Positions 1 through 6,263 are shown, counted from the first letter of the stretch. The stretch: DNA of 22,149 bases from an uncultured Alphaproteobacteria bacterium (GCA_946480475.1 CAMLJM010000035.1:1-22149), one strand, 5' to 3'. The notes: generated by a model from the letters alone, not told the origin. Program-made: numbers and translations.

Positions 1-1278
1 GACGCGGACACGTATCTGTTCACCAGCGGCCTTGATACCATTTACGATATCTCCGGCACGGATGAACTGCGCTTCATTGAAGGGTGGGCAGCATCGGACC
101 TGACCTTCGCCCGCAACTTCGGCGCGCTGAATGATATGGTGATCACGATCAACGGATCAAATGCCATAACCATCACTGACCAGTTCACAAGCGCCCGCCA
201 GATTGAAACCATCCGCTTCTATGATAACAGCACCATGACATTGACGGGATTGTCGGTAACGACCCATGGCAACAGCAGCGCGAATACGATCAGCGGCGTT
301 CTCTATGGCGGCAGCCTGAATGACATTATCTATGGCTATAGCGGCAACGACACGCTGAACGGTGGTGACGGCGATGACATGCTGTATGGCGGCGATGGCG
401 ACGATACGCTGAACGGCAATGACGGCAATGACCTTCTGGATGGCGGGGCGGGCAATGACACGATCAGCGGCGGTGCGCAGAATGATATTATCGTCTATTC
501 CTCCGGCCTTGATGTGGTGAAGGATGTTCATGGCGGCACGGATACGTTGCGCATGGGATCCGGCATTGATGTCAACGCGATCAGTTTCAGCAATGTGTCT
601 TCATACGATACCAAGATCACGGTTACGGCCAGCGTGGATGAAGTCACGGTTGAGAACCTCCGCAGTGGCACGACTAACTACCGCATTGAATTCGTGGAAT
701 TCGCTGATGGGTTTGTCACCAGCCTGCATGATTATGCGTCATGGGTGAACGGCACGTCTGGTAACGATCTGATCGCTTATACCTCAGCCGATGAAACCAT
801 TCTGGGTAAGGCCGGTAATGATACGATCACGGCCGGTGGCGGCGCTGACGATGTTCATGGTGGCTCCGGCAATGATGATATCTCGGGCGATGGCGGCAAT
901 GACCTCCTCCATGGCGGTGATGGCGATGATATTCTTAAGGGTGGGGATGGCCTGGATACGCTATACGGTGGCGCGGGTGCAGACGCCTTCGTGTTCCAAA
1001 CAGCCAGTGCATTCAATAACATTGATGTCATCAAAGACTTCGATGTGGCGAATGATGTGATTGACCTGACCGATGTATTAGGTTCCTACGATCCGCTCAC
1101 CGATCTTATCACCGACTGGGTGGAAATAACCACCAGCGGCTCTGACACGGTCCTGAAAGTGGATCGTGACGGTACAGGCGGCACTTACAGCCTGGTCCAG
1201 ATCGCGACTATTCAGGGCATTACAGGTCTGACCAATGAAGAGGCTCTGGTCTCCGGCGGGCAATTGCTGGTGGCTTAG
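1..1278 (+). CDS. RTX calcium-binding protein with type I secretion tail (5' end outside window)
   Basis: The reading frame is open from base 1, so only the C-terminal ~425 residues of a larger secreted protein are visible. Two blocks of glycine/aspartate nonapeptides (GGxGxDxLx, for example GGDGDDMLYGGDGDD) lie at about 307-492 and 751-990; such repeats bind Ca2+ and fold into a parallel beta-roll. Each block is associated with a non-repeat module of the 'haemolysin-type calcium-binding related' kind (bases ~1-250 and ~490-740, sharing SGLD, a strand-rich segment and an IE.I.F or IEFVEF motif). The last ~95 residues (GADAFVF...IDVIKDFDVANDVIDLTDVLG, then an ITTSG..TVLKVD stretch) match the VCA0849-type type I secretion C-terminal target. 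Export through an ABC/MFP/TolC system is inferred. The catalytic or adhesive function lies upstream and cannot be judged. An internal ATG at 136 is not the true start. Confidence 0.9.
   Translation, partial: DADTYLFTSGLDTIYDISGTDELRFIEGWAASDLTFARNFGALNDMVITINGSNAITITDQFTSARQIETIRFYDNSTMTLTGLSVTTHGNSSANTISGVLYGGSLNDIIYGYSGNDTLNGGDGDDMLYGGDGDDTLNGNDGNDLLDGGAGNDTISGGAQNDIIVYSSGLDVVKDVHGGTDTLRMGSGIDVNAISFSNVSSYDTKITVTASVDEVTVENLRSGTTNYRIEFVEFADGFVTSLHDYASWVNGTSGNDLIAYTSADETILGKAGNDTITAGGGADDVHGGSGNDDISGDGGNDLLHGGDGDDILKGGDGLDTLYGGAGADAFVFQTASAFNNIDVIKDFDVANDVIDLTDVLGSYDPLTDLITDWVEITTSGSDTVLKVDRDGTGGTYSLVQIATIQGITGLTNEEALVSGGQLLVA
307..492 (+). repeat. RTX nonapeptide repeat block 1
   Basis: This stretch encodes about six tandem glycine/aspartate-rich nonapeptides (GGSLNDIIYG, YSGNDTLNG, GDGDDMLYG, GDGDDTLNG, NDGNDLLDG, AGNDTISGG). 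At DNA level it is a GGCGATGA-like imperfect tandem repeat. Confidence 0.85.
751..990 (+). repeat. RTX nonapeptide repeat block 2
   Basis: This is the second run of calcium-binding nonapeptides (AGNDTITAG, GSGNDDISG, DGGNDLLHG, GDGDDILKG, GDGLDTLYG, GAGADAFVF). It leads directly into the type I secretion target domain. Confidence 0.85.
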
Positions 1279-1317
1279 GTTATTGAATTAGGCTAAAAAT
1301 CGAAGTTAAGGGTTAAA

Positions 1318-1351
1318 AGGCAGATTCTCAGGGAAATCTCTCTGCTTTTTT
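1318..1351 (+). terminator. Weak hairpin with T-run after the RTX gene
   Basis: AAGGCAGA and TCTCTGC-TTTTTT bracket an inner AGATT/AATCT stem, giving an imperfect hairpin followed by six T residues, about 40-70 bases after the RTX stop. The stem is interrupted, so it is a modest candidate for a Rho-independent terminator. The T-run directly abuts the proposed folB promoter. Confidence 0.4.
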
Positions 1352-1359
1352 GTTATAAC
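1351..1359 (+). promoter_or_regulatory. Extended -10 element of folB (possible leaderless start)
   Basis: TGTTATAAC fits the extended -10 pattern TGn-TATAAC. It ends six bases before the folB ATG at 1366, so transcription would begin at or next to the A of the start codon. No Shine-Dalgarno sequence precedes this ATG and no clear -35 is visible. Confidence 0.45.
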
Positions 1360-1365
1360 CCCCGC

Positions 1366-1722
1366 ATGATGAATCAAAATATGACTAAAGTTCTGGTCCG
1401 TGATTTCGTTGTGCCTGCGCGGATTGGTATTTATCCGCGGGAGCATGAGGCGCCGCAGCAGATCAAGGTATCTATCGTAGTGACCTTGAAGAACTATGAA
1501 ATCAAGCGTGATCATATCGAAGATACGATGTCTTATGAGGGATTGGTCGCGGCTATTCGTGATCTGCCGAAACAGCACTTTGAACTGGTAGAAACCATGG
1601 CTGAACACCTCGCCAGTATGGCGCTGGCGGATGATCGTACGTCATGCGTCACCGTGACCATCGAGAAGCTTGAGGTCTATCCCGAGGGGCGCGTGGGAAC
1701 CGAGATTACCCGTTATCGTTAA
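1366..1722 (+). CDS. folB: Dihydroneopterin aldolase
   Basis: The gene encodes 118 residues, the usual size of FolB, which converts 7,8-dihydroneopterin to 6-hydroxymethyl-7,8-dihydropterin and glycolaldehyde in folate synthesis (cytosolic octamer in the family). Visible family motifs are ARIGIYPREHEAPQ (Glu28 in the position of the substrate-site Glu), DTMSYEGL (Tyr57, catalytic tyrosine position), FELVETMAEHLA (Glu76, pterin-anchoring) and VTIEKLEVYPEG (Lys101, catalytic lysine position). The start at 1366 follows an extended -10 by six bases and has no ribosome-binding site; ATGs at 1369 and 1381 are alternatives, also without one. The gene converges on the sulfhydrylase gene and their stop codons overlap inside one TTAA. 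Whether the product also has epimerase or triphosphate-related side activity cannot be told. Confidence 0.9.
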   Translation: MMNQNMTKVLVRDFVVPARIGIYPREHEAPQQIKVSIVVTLKNYEIKRDHIEDTMSYEGLVAAIRDLPKQHFELVETMAEHLASMALADDRTSCVTVTIEKLEVYPEGRVGTEITRYR

Positions 1723-3032
1723 GCTGCTTTGGCCTTGGCGACTTTCAATGCCTGGTCAAGGTCCGCCATCAGATCTTCCGCGGCTTCAATACCGACAGAA
1801 ATGCGAATGACATCCGGGCCGCAACCGGCTGCAATTTTTTGTTCGTCCGTCAATTGCGCGTGGGTGGTGGATGCCGGGTGAATGATCAAGCTATGCGTAT
1901 CACCAATATTGGCGAGGTGGCGGAACAGCTTGGTGTTTTCTACCAGGCTGATACCAGCGTTGTAGCCGCCCTTCAGGCCAAAAGTGAAGAGGGAGCTTGC
2001 CCAGCCATTACGCATGTATTTCTGCGCGTTCTTGTAATAAGGGCTGGAGGGGAGACCTGCAAAGCTCACCCAGCTGACGGCTTCGTGTTTGCTTAGGTAC
2101 TCAGCGATCCTGAGTGCATTTTCTGAATGGGCTCTCATGCGCAGATGCAGTGTTTCCATGCCCAGCATGGTGAGATAGGCATTCATCGGTTGCTGATTCA
2201 TGCCCAGATCGCGCAAGCCCACAGCGTGGTTGTACATGGCAAGTGGTGCTTCTTTGAAATCGCGGGCGAACACTGTGCCGCGATAGCCGGATACTTCTGT
2301 TGTTAGCTGCTGGTATTTCTTGGCATGTTTCATCCAGTCGAAAGAGCCGCCATCAACAACGGCACCGCCCATGGATTGGCCATGGCCGCTGAAGTATTTG
2401 GTTGTTGAGTGCACAACAATATTGGCGCCGTAATCAAATGGCTTGCACAGATATGGTGTGGCAACTGTGTTGTCAACGATCAAGGGAATGCCAGCGTCGC
2501 TTGCGATTTTACCATAGGCTTCGAGATCTGGAATAACGCCCTGTGGGTTTGAAAGGCTTTCAATAAAAATCAGTTTTGTTTTTTCTGTGATCTTGCGTTT
2601 GAAATCATCAGGCTGATCGGGATCAGTGAAATTGCATTTCCATCCAAACGCGCGGGTGAAAGTGTCACGAAATTGTCCGGCTGTGCCGCCGTAGAGTTTT
2701 TGCGTGGCGACAAACTCATCGCCAGAATCCATCAATGCACTGAAAGCGAGAAGGTTTGTGGCAAGGCCGGATGCTGTGCAGGTGGCGCCTGTGCCGCCCT
2801 CAAGCGCAGCAATTTTTTCCTCTAGGTGGCTGACAGTGGGATTGGTTGCACGTGAATAGATAAAACCAGGTTCTTTCAGGGCAAATACATCGGCGGCATG
2901 TTTTGTGTCGCGGAATACAAAAGAGGATGACTGATGAATGGCGGGGCTGCTGGCGCCTGTAATGGGGTCAGGTTGCGTGCCGCTATGAACGGCCAAGGTT
3001 TCAAATTTCAGTACATTACTTTTGCTTGTCAT
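1719..3032 (-). CDS. metY: O-acetylhomoserine sulfhydrylase (homocysteine synthase)
   Basis: The 437-residue product belongs to the Cys/Met-metabolism PLP enzymes (fold type I). The pattern TTKYFSGHG...GGAVVDGGSFDW is characteristic of O-acetylhomoserine aminocarboxypropyltransferases, which make homocysteine from O-acetylhomoserine and sulfide. Lys212 (STTKYF) should carry PLP, Asp187 (VDNT) faces the pyridine nitrogen, Tyr59/Arg61 (YSR) bind the phosphate of the neighbouring subunit and Tyr114 (LYGG) stacks on the ring. The frame extends upstream to 3101, but a -10/-35 pair lies at 3063-3089, so translation must begin downstream of it. ATG 3032 has AGGG nine bases upstream, while ATG 3041 has no spacing to that site. 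An O-succinylhomoserine-using MetZ is the alternative, judged less likely from the DGG motif and length. Together with hom in this window it serves methionine synthesis. Confidence 0.88.
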   Translation of the reverse strand: MTSKSNVLKFETLAVHSGTQPDPITGASSPAIHQSSSFVFRDTKHAADVFALKEPGFIYSRATNPTVSHLEEKIAALEGGTGATCTASGLATNLLAFSALMDSGDEFVATQKLYGGTAGQFRDTFTRAFGWKCNFTDPDQPDDFKRKITEKTKLIFIESLSNPQGVIPDLEAYGKIASDAGIPLIVDNTVATPYLCKPFDYGANIVVHSTTKYFSGHGQSMGGAVVDGGSFDWMKHAKKYQQLTTEVSGYRGTVFARDFKEAPLAMYNHAVGLRDLGMNQQPMNAYLTMLGMETLHLRMRAHSENALRIAEYLSKHEAVSWVSFAGLPSSPYYKNAQKYMRNGWASSLFTFGLKGGYNAGISLVENTKLFRHLANIGDTHSLIIHPASTTHAQLTDEQKIAAGCGPDVIRISVGIEAAEDLMADLDQALKVAKAKAA

Positions 3033-3062
3033 AGAATCCATCCCTGTTTTGGTTCTGAATAA

Positions 3063-3089
3063 ATTATAGGTGATGAGTGGGCGGTACAA
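3063..3089 (-). promoter_or_regulatory. sigma-70-type promoter of the sulfhydrylase gene
   Basis: Read on the minus strand, TTGTAC (3084-3089), a 15-base spacer and a consensus TATAAT (3063-3068) lie about 30 bases before the ATG at 3032. The predicted 5' leader is only ~25 bases, too short for a SAM riboswitch. The spacer is shorter than the ideal 17. Confidence 0.5.
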
Positions 3090-3105
3090 GCTGCGGTGCA
3101 AAAAA

Positions 3106-3130
3106 CTATCAACAGTTCAGCAATTGACAG
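3106..3130. promoter_or_regulatory. Inverted repeat in the divergent promoter region (operator candidate)
   Basis: CTATCAA (3106-3112) and TTGACAG (3124-3130) form arms with six of seven complementary positions around an 11-base spacer. The right arm contains the TTGACA that is the likely -35 of the rightward gene, so a protein bound here would block it. No regulator is known from this window. Confidence 0.3.
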
Positions 3131-3153
3131 TCATTACGACACGGCATTAGTCT
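3124..3153 (+). promoter_or_regulatory. Candidate promoter of the unknown gene at 3191
   Basis: A consensus -35 TTGACA (3124-3129) is followed after 18 bases by TAGTCT (3148-3153), a weak -10. It gives a leader of about 30 bases to the ATG at 3191. Confidence 0.4.
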
Positions 3154-3190
3154 TTTGAATAACAATAAAATTTATTCAGGGAACATGATT

Positions 3191-3733
3191 ATGGGAGATC
3201 GCTTGCAAAGCTTTATCGAGTATCAGGAATATGAACTATATAATTCCTGGACCATTATAGACCCGGTTCCCAGCCGTGATCTGCATGTTATCAATATGAT
3301 TTTCCCGCTACCAAGTGAGTTCACGTTGTTTGATGCTGATGTCGGAGCCGATGGAAAGCCGGGATCTATTCGTCATAACGAAGTACGTTATGTGCAAGCT
3401 GACCGTGTCACTGCGCTTGCGCGCTTTCAGCAATATCATGAGCCTATCGTTGCTGCAGAGAAACAGCGTTTGACGACGCGCTTTGGCAGGTTTTCAACGA
3501 CCTTTCTGGATGATGGTTTTTCTTTGCGGCGATCTTTCCGTGCGGCATTGGCACCGGCGCGTCCGTTTATGGATGATTATATTCAGCGCGTGGAATCTGC
3601 CATTCGTACATGCAGAGAGCAGGGGCTTACCCATGTGGCCTGGTCGGAAAACGAGCCTCTTACGAGTGCTGTTACACCTATTACAAGCGGGCTGCAGGTC
3701 TATAACCGGGATTTGACGATTCTCAATCCGTAG
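3191..3733 (+). CDS. Hypothetical protein, 180 aa
   Basis: I do not recognise this protein. It is soluble-looking, without signal peptide or membrane segments, and moderately rich in Arg and aromatic residues (YQEYELYNSW near the start, RFGRFSTTFLDDGFSLRRSFRAAL in the middle). The start at ATG 3191 is chosen because AGGGA (3178-3182) lies eight bases upstream; a TTG at 3155 would extend the frame but has no ribosome-binding site and lies beside the likely -10. The gene is transcribed alone, divergently from the sulfhydrylase, and followed by an AT-rich spacer before rplM. The length and two conserved-looking ends resemble an acyl-homoserine lactone synthase in size only; the diagnostic N-terminal residues of that family are absent. 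Function unknown. Confidence 0.7.
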   Translation: MGDRLQSFIEYQEYELYNSWTIIDPVPSRDLHVINMIFPLPSEFTLFDADVGADGKPGSIRHNEVRYVQADRVTALARFQQYHEPIVAAEKQRLTTRFGRFSTTFLDDGFSLRRSFRAALAPARPFMDDYIQRVESAIRTCREQGLTHVAWSENEPLTSAVTPITSGLQVYNRDLTILNP

Positions 3734-3836
3734 AGTGCTGTCTGTATTTCATATATAAATCAATGTGTTAAATGTAATTTTAACTGCGGTATCAATTTAC
3801 CGTATGACTAATCTTCTGTTTTTATACGATTTTTTA

Positions 3837-3865
3837 TTGACTTGTTTTACTGAGCGCGGCATAAC
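3837..3865 (+). promoter_or_regulatory. sigma-70-type promoter of rplM-rpsI
   Basis: TTGACT (3837-3842), a 17-base spacer and CATAAC (3860-3865) form the best promoter before the ribosomal-protein operon. It predicts a ~60-base leader that contains a hairpin and a mini-ORF. Confidence 0.55.
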
Positions 3866-3878
3866 ACAGCGTTCTCAA

Positions 3879-3894
3879 AAAAGAGAGGTCTTTT
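3879..3894 (+). promoter_or_regulatory. Hairpin in the rplM leader
   Basis: AAAAGA, the loop GAGG and TCTTTT form a six-pair stem with a tetraloop. The loop holds part of the Shine-Dalgarno-like GAGAGG that precedes the mini-ORF, so folding would limit its translation. Pairing is AU-rich and weak. Confidence 0.3.
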
Positions 3895-3896
3895 CC

Positions 3897-3926
3897 ATGT
3901 ATCGGAAGGGGCCTGAAACAAGGTGA
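3897..3926 (+). CDS. Possible nine-residue leader peptide before rplM
   Basis: ATG at 3897 opens a nine-codon frame (MYRKGPETR) ending in TGA at 3926, six bases before the rplM ATG. GAGAGG (3883-3888) sits eight bases upstream, a better ribosome-binding site than those of several genes here. The rplM ribosome-binding site AAGGTG overlaps the end of this frame, so termination of the peptide could feed ribosomes to rplM. Translation of so short a frame is inferred only from the signals. Confidence 0.35.
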   Translation: MYRKGPETR

Positions 3927-3932
3927 AAAACA

Positions 3933-4403
3933 ATGAAATCCTATTACATCAAGCCTGCTGAGGTGCAGAAGAAATGGGTACTGATCGATGCGCAGGACGT
4001 AGTTCTGGGTCGTCTGGCTGGTATCGTTGCCCTGCGTCTGCGCGGCAAGCATCTGCCACACTACACACCGAACGTTGATTGCGGTGATAATGTCATCATC
4101 ATCAACGCTGACAAAGTAGGCATCACAGGTCGTAAAAAAGAACAGAGCCTGTTCTATTGGCACACAGGTTACCCGGGCGGTATCAAATCCCGCACATGGG
4201 GTCAGATTCTGGATGGCGATCATCCTGAGCGCGTTGTTTACAAAGCAATCGAGCGCATGATGCCGAAACACCGTCCGCTGGCACGCCAGCAGATGTCAAA
4301 CCTGCGTGTATACGCTGGCGCCGAGCATCCACACGCTGCACAAAATCCGGAAGTTCTGGATGTGGGCAGCATGAACATCAAGAACAAGGTGAAAGGTAAC
4401 TAA
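3933..4403 (+). CDS. rplM: 50S ribosomal protein L13
   Basis: The 156-residue product matches L13 throughout: [28 protein letters not shown] near the N-terminus, [15 protein letters not shown], the [12 protein letters not shown] segment and [25 protein letters not shown] towards the C-terminus. L13 binds 23S rRNA early in large-subunit assembly. It is slightly longer than the ~142-residue enterobacterial form, as in other alphaproteobacteria. The ATG at 3933 has AAGGTG about eight bases upstream. It is separated from rpsI by only three bases, the classic L13-S9 operon. The leader carries a mini-ORF and hairpin that may take part in regulation; L13 represses its own operon in E. coli, but no E. 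coli-like site is demonstrated here. Confidence 0.98.
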   Translation: MKSYYIKPAEVQKKWVLIDAQDVVLGRLAGIVALRLRGKHLPHYTPNVDCGDNVIIINADKVGITGRKKEQSLFYWHTGYPGGIKSRTWGQILDGDHPERVVYKAIERMMPKHRPLARQQMSNLRVYAGAEHPHAAQNPEVLDVGSMNIKNKVKGN

Positions 4404-4406
4404 TCC

Positions 4407-4931
4407 ATGGCTCCGAGAAAGAAAACAGAAGGTTCCCTTCAGGACCTCGCACAGGTAGCCGGTAAGAACACAATGGGCGATGCATTGAGCACAGCCGGTG
4501 TTGCAAAAACCGAAGTTACTCCCCGTGTACCTAAAATTGACAAGCTGGGTCGTGCTTATGCAACCGGTCGTCGTAAAGATGCTGTTGCACGCGTATGGCT
4601 GAAACCCGGTAAAGGCCAAGTGATCGTGAACGGTCGTGACCAATCCGTATACTTCGCTCGTCACACACAACGCCTGATCCTGAACCAACCGTTCCTGATC
4701 GTAAACCGCGTTGGGTCTTTCGATGTGATGTGCACAGTTGCTGGTGGCGGTCTGTCCGGTCAGGCTGGTGCTGTTCGTCACGGTATTTCCCGTGCGCTGC
4801 AGAACTACGATCCTGAACTGCGAGGCGCCCTCAAGAAAGCTGGCATGCTCACACGCGATAGCCGCGTTGTTGAACGTAAGAAGGTCGGTCTTCACAAAGC
4901 ACGTCGCTCCAAACAGTGGGCGAAGCGTTAA
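4407..4931 (+). CDS. rpsI: 30S ribosomal protein S9
   Basis: The protein has 174 residues: a ~45-residue Lys/Ala-rich N-terminal extension, common in alphaproteobacterial S9, then the conserved core [54 protein letters not shown] and [21 protein letters not shown]9 sits on the small-subunit head and its C-terminal tail reaches the P-site tRNA. That tail normally ends Q-[FY]-S-K-R; here it ends KQWAKR, replacing the aromatic by Trp and the near-invariant Ser by Ala. The start at 4407 is three bases after the rplM stop, with AAGG nine bases upstream. A strong hairpin pair follows the stop. Confidence 0.97.
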   Translation: MAPRKKTEGSLQDLAQVAGKNTMGDALSTAGVAKTEVTPRVPKIDKLGRAYATGRRKDAVARVWLKPGKGQVIVNGRDQSVYFARHTQRLILNQPFLIVNRVGSFDVMCTVAGGGLSGQAGAVRHGISRALQNYDPELRGALKKAGMLTRDSRVVERKKVGLHKARRSKQWAKR

Positions 4932-4984
4932 TAACTATAATGCACCCCGCGTTAAGGGGAAGAATAAAATTGGCGATGGTAATA

Positions 4985-5004
4985 GAGGAGGGAATTTCCT
5001 CCTC
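4985..5004. other. Seven-pair hairpin downstream of rpsI
   Basis: GAGGAGG (4985-4991) pairs perfectly with CCTCCTC (4998-5004) around a six-base loop. It lies just before the larger terminator-like hairpin. The left arm looks like a strong Shine-Dalgarno site, but no reasonable gene follows. Confidence 0.5.
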
Positions 5005-5014
5005 CCAGATAATA

Positions 5015-5052
5015 AAGAGGCGCTTCAGGCAACTGGAGCGCTTCTTAATTTT
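5015..5052 (+). terminator. Terminator of the rplM-rpsI operon
   Basis: AAGAGGCGCTTCAG (5015-5028) pairs with CTGGAGCGCTTCTT (5033-5046) over 14 positions, two of them G·U, closed by a GCAA tetraloop of the GNRA type. The following AATTTT is a short T-tract. It is stable enough to act as a terminator or 3'-end stabiliser. Confidence 0.65.
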
Positions 5053-5245
5053 GGTTAACACGATGCAAGTTATCCACAGCCTGAAATAGTCGCAAAAGTG
5101 GGTATTCTTTGATATCAAACTCTTGGCGGGCATGTTGTTTTATATGTCAAATAAATTGCTGACTGAATGCTGTCTTTTTCGCTTTACCCTGTTTCGATAC
5201 GTTCTTACTCTAATTCTGTCGAAACTAGATAGAGGAGTGAACGAC
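5047..5245. other. AT-rich spacer with one DnaA-box-like 9-mer and a 12-bp palindrome
   Basis: This stretch has no convincing gene. It contains TTATCCACA at 5070-5078, identical to the consensus DnaA box, and the perfect palindrome TTTGATATCAAA at 5108-5119, then pyrimidine-rich DNA up to the ribosome-binding site of the 30-codon gene. A single DnaA box is not an origin. A promoter for the small gene must lie here, but I could not pick a convincing -35/-10 pair. Confidence 0.4.
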
Positions 5246-5338
5246 ATGACAAAACCAGCAACAGAAGTAAAAAAACCAGAAGAAGCCGAAGACAAGCCGG
5301 CGGTAAAACCAGCACCGGCACCGGTGCTGAAGCCTTAG
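5246..5338 (+). CDS. Small Lys/Pro/Ala/Glu-rich protein, 30 aa
   Basis: The frame starts at ATG 5246 with AGAGGAG ending eight bases upstream, one of the strongest ribosome-binding sites in the window, and encodes 30 residues. The sequence begins MTKPATEVKKPEEAEDK and ends in an (Ala-Pro)n-like stretch, APAPVLKP; it contains only K, P, A, E, V, T, D, L and M, so it is charged, probably disordered and cytosolic. Longer versions starting at 5123 or elsewhere lack this signal. A near-perfect terminator follows 22 bases after the stop, making it a self-contained transcription unit. Low-complexity composition means chance cannot be fully excluded. Function unknown. Confidence 0.55.
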   Translation: MTKPATEVKKPEEAEDKPAVKPAPAPVLKP

Positions 5339-5359
5339 TATTCCTTGCTCCAGTAAGTG

Positions 5360-5395
5360 GAAAACAGCACCTTTCGTAGGTGCTGTTTTCTTTTG
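5360..5395 (+). terminator. Strong Rho-independent terminator after the 30-codon gene
   Basis: GAAAACAGCACCT (5360-5372) and AGGTGCTGTTTTC (5378-5390) form a perfect 13-pair stem with loop TTCGT, followed by TTTT. The upstream A-run would also supply a T-tract on the minus strand. Confidence 0.88.
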
Positions 5396-5444
5396 CAGAC
5401 GGCGCTATATTCGTACCTATCGTCACAATATGGAGTATTCCTGA

Positions 5445-6206
5445 ATGAGCCTACATGAAACCATGGTTAAGCACGGTCATACCCTGTTCCGCCTGCGTAG
5501 TTATATACCACTGCTGTTTATCGCGCCGTTGCTGCTGGCGTTTAGCGAAAGTGCAAAAGTAGAAGCGTTAGTTGGCGATGTGCCGGAAGATCTTTGGGTT
5601 CTGTTTTGTTTCTTACTCTCTCTGTCAGGTCTGGCAATCCGCTGGGTGACTGTCGGTTTTGTTCCTGCGGGTACATCAGGGCGCAATACGCAAGGCCAGC
5701 GCGCTGATGTCCTGAATACGTCAGGCATGTATTCCATCGTGCGTAATCCGCTTTATCTGGGTAACTTCATCACCATTCTGGGTGTAGTGCTGTCAATTAA
5801 GGTCTGGTGGCTTGCGCTTATCGTATCGATGTTCTTCTTCATTTATATGGAACGCATCATCCTCGCCGAAGAAAAATACCTGCATGACAAGTTTGGCGCG
5901 GTTTATGATGAATGGCGCTCTAAAACTCCGGTCATCATTCCTAACCTCAAGCTGTGGCGTCCGCATGAAATGAAGTTTTCATGGCGCACAGTGCTGAAGC
6001 GTGAATATCAGGGTCTATTGGGTATGGCGACGGCTTTCCTTGTCACAGAAATGGTAACGGACCTCGTGTTTGAGGGTGAGGGCTTTGGTGAGTGGTTCGC
6101 CGAAGATTACATCTGGCCGGTGACATTTGCCTTCATCCTGACATTCTGCCTGACGCTTCGCTATATGAAGAAGCATACGGATATTCTGAAAGTAGAGGGC
6201 AGATAA
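5445..6206 (+). CDS. LmtA-like membrane methyltransferase (ICMT/PEMT family)
   Basis: The 253-residue integral membrane protein belongs to the isoprenylcysteine/phospholipid methyltransferase superfamily. Hydrophobic segments lie at about residues 20-33, 49-72, 103-137 and 222-240. The S-adenosylmethionine-binding signature is visible as YSIVRNPLYLGNF (96-108) and the AEEKYLHDKFGAVYDEWR segment (141-158). The TSGRNTQG stretch before it, and FSWRTVLKREYQGLLGM near the end, resemble proteins annotated as lipid A Kdo2 1-phosphate O-methyltransferase (Leptospira LmtA type), so methylation of a lipid headgroup in the inner membrane is the best guess. The exact substrate cannot be read from sequence. 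GGAG lies about ten bases before the ATG. The gene is bounded upstream by a strong terminator. Confidence 0.72.
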   Translation: MSLHETMVKHGHTLFRLRSYIPLLFIAPLLLAFSESAKVEALVGDVPEDLWVLFCFLLSLSGLAIRWVTVGFVPAGTSGRNTQGQRADVLNTSGMYSIVRNPLYLGNFITILGVVLSIKVWWLALIVSMFFFIYMERIILAEEKYLHDKFGAVYDEWRSKTPVIIPNLKLWRPHEMKFSWRTVLKREYQGLLGMATAFLVTEMVTDLVFEGEGFGEWFAEDYIWPVTFAFILTFCLTLRYMKKHTDILKVEGR

Positions 6207-6263
6207 CGTATTTACCTGATAAATAAGCTTTTTTTTCGGAATTTGTCAGCCCGGAAGCACTTT

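Noticed and set aside
157..531. Minus-strand reading frame rich in VIAVIAVQRI-like repeats
   Set aside because: It is the mirror image of the RTX repeat block; the low-complexity pattern comes from the Gly/Asp codons on the other strand.
3033..3160. SAM-II-type riboswitch upstream of the sulfhydrylase gene
   Set aside because: I found none of the expected pseudoknot blocks, and the consensus -10 lies only ~30 bases before the start, leaving no room in the leader.
3191..3733. Acyl-homoserine lactone synthase (LuxI)
   Set aside because: Size is similar, but the conserved N-terminal Arg/Phe/Trp and Asp pattern of the family is absent.
5045..5058. CtrA-like site TTAA-N6-TTAA
   Set aside because: The spacing is six, not the seven required for the CtrA consensus, and it overlaps the terminator T-tract.
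5108..5119. FNR-type box
   Set aside because: TTTGATATCAAA lacks the four-base spacer of TTGAT-N4-ATCAA.
5047..5245. Replication origin
   Set aside because: Only one DnaA box is present, with no cluster and no dnaA, gidA or hemE neighbours.
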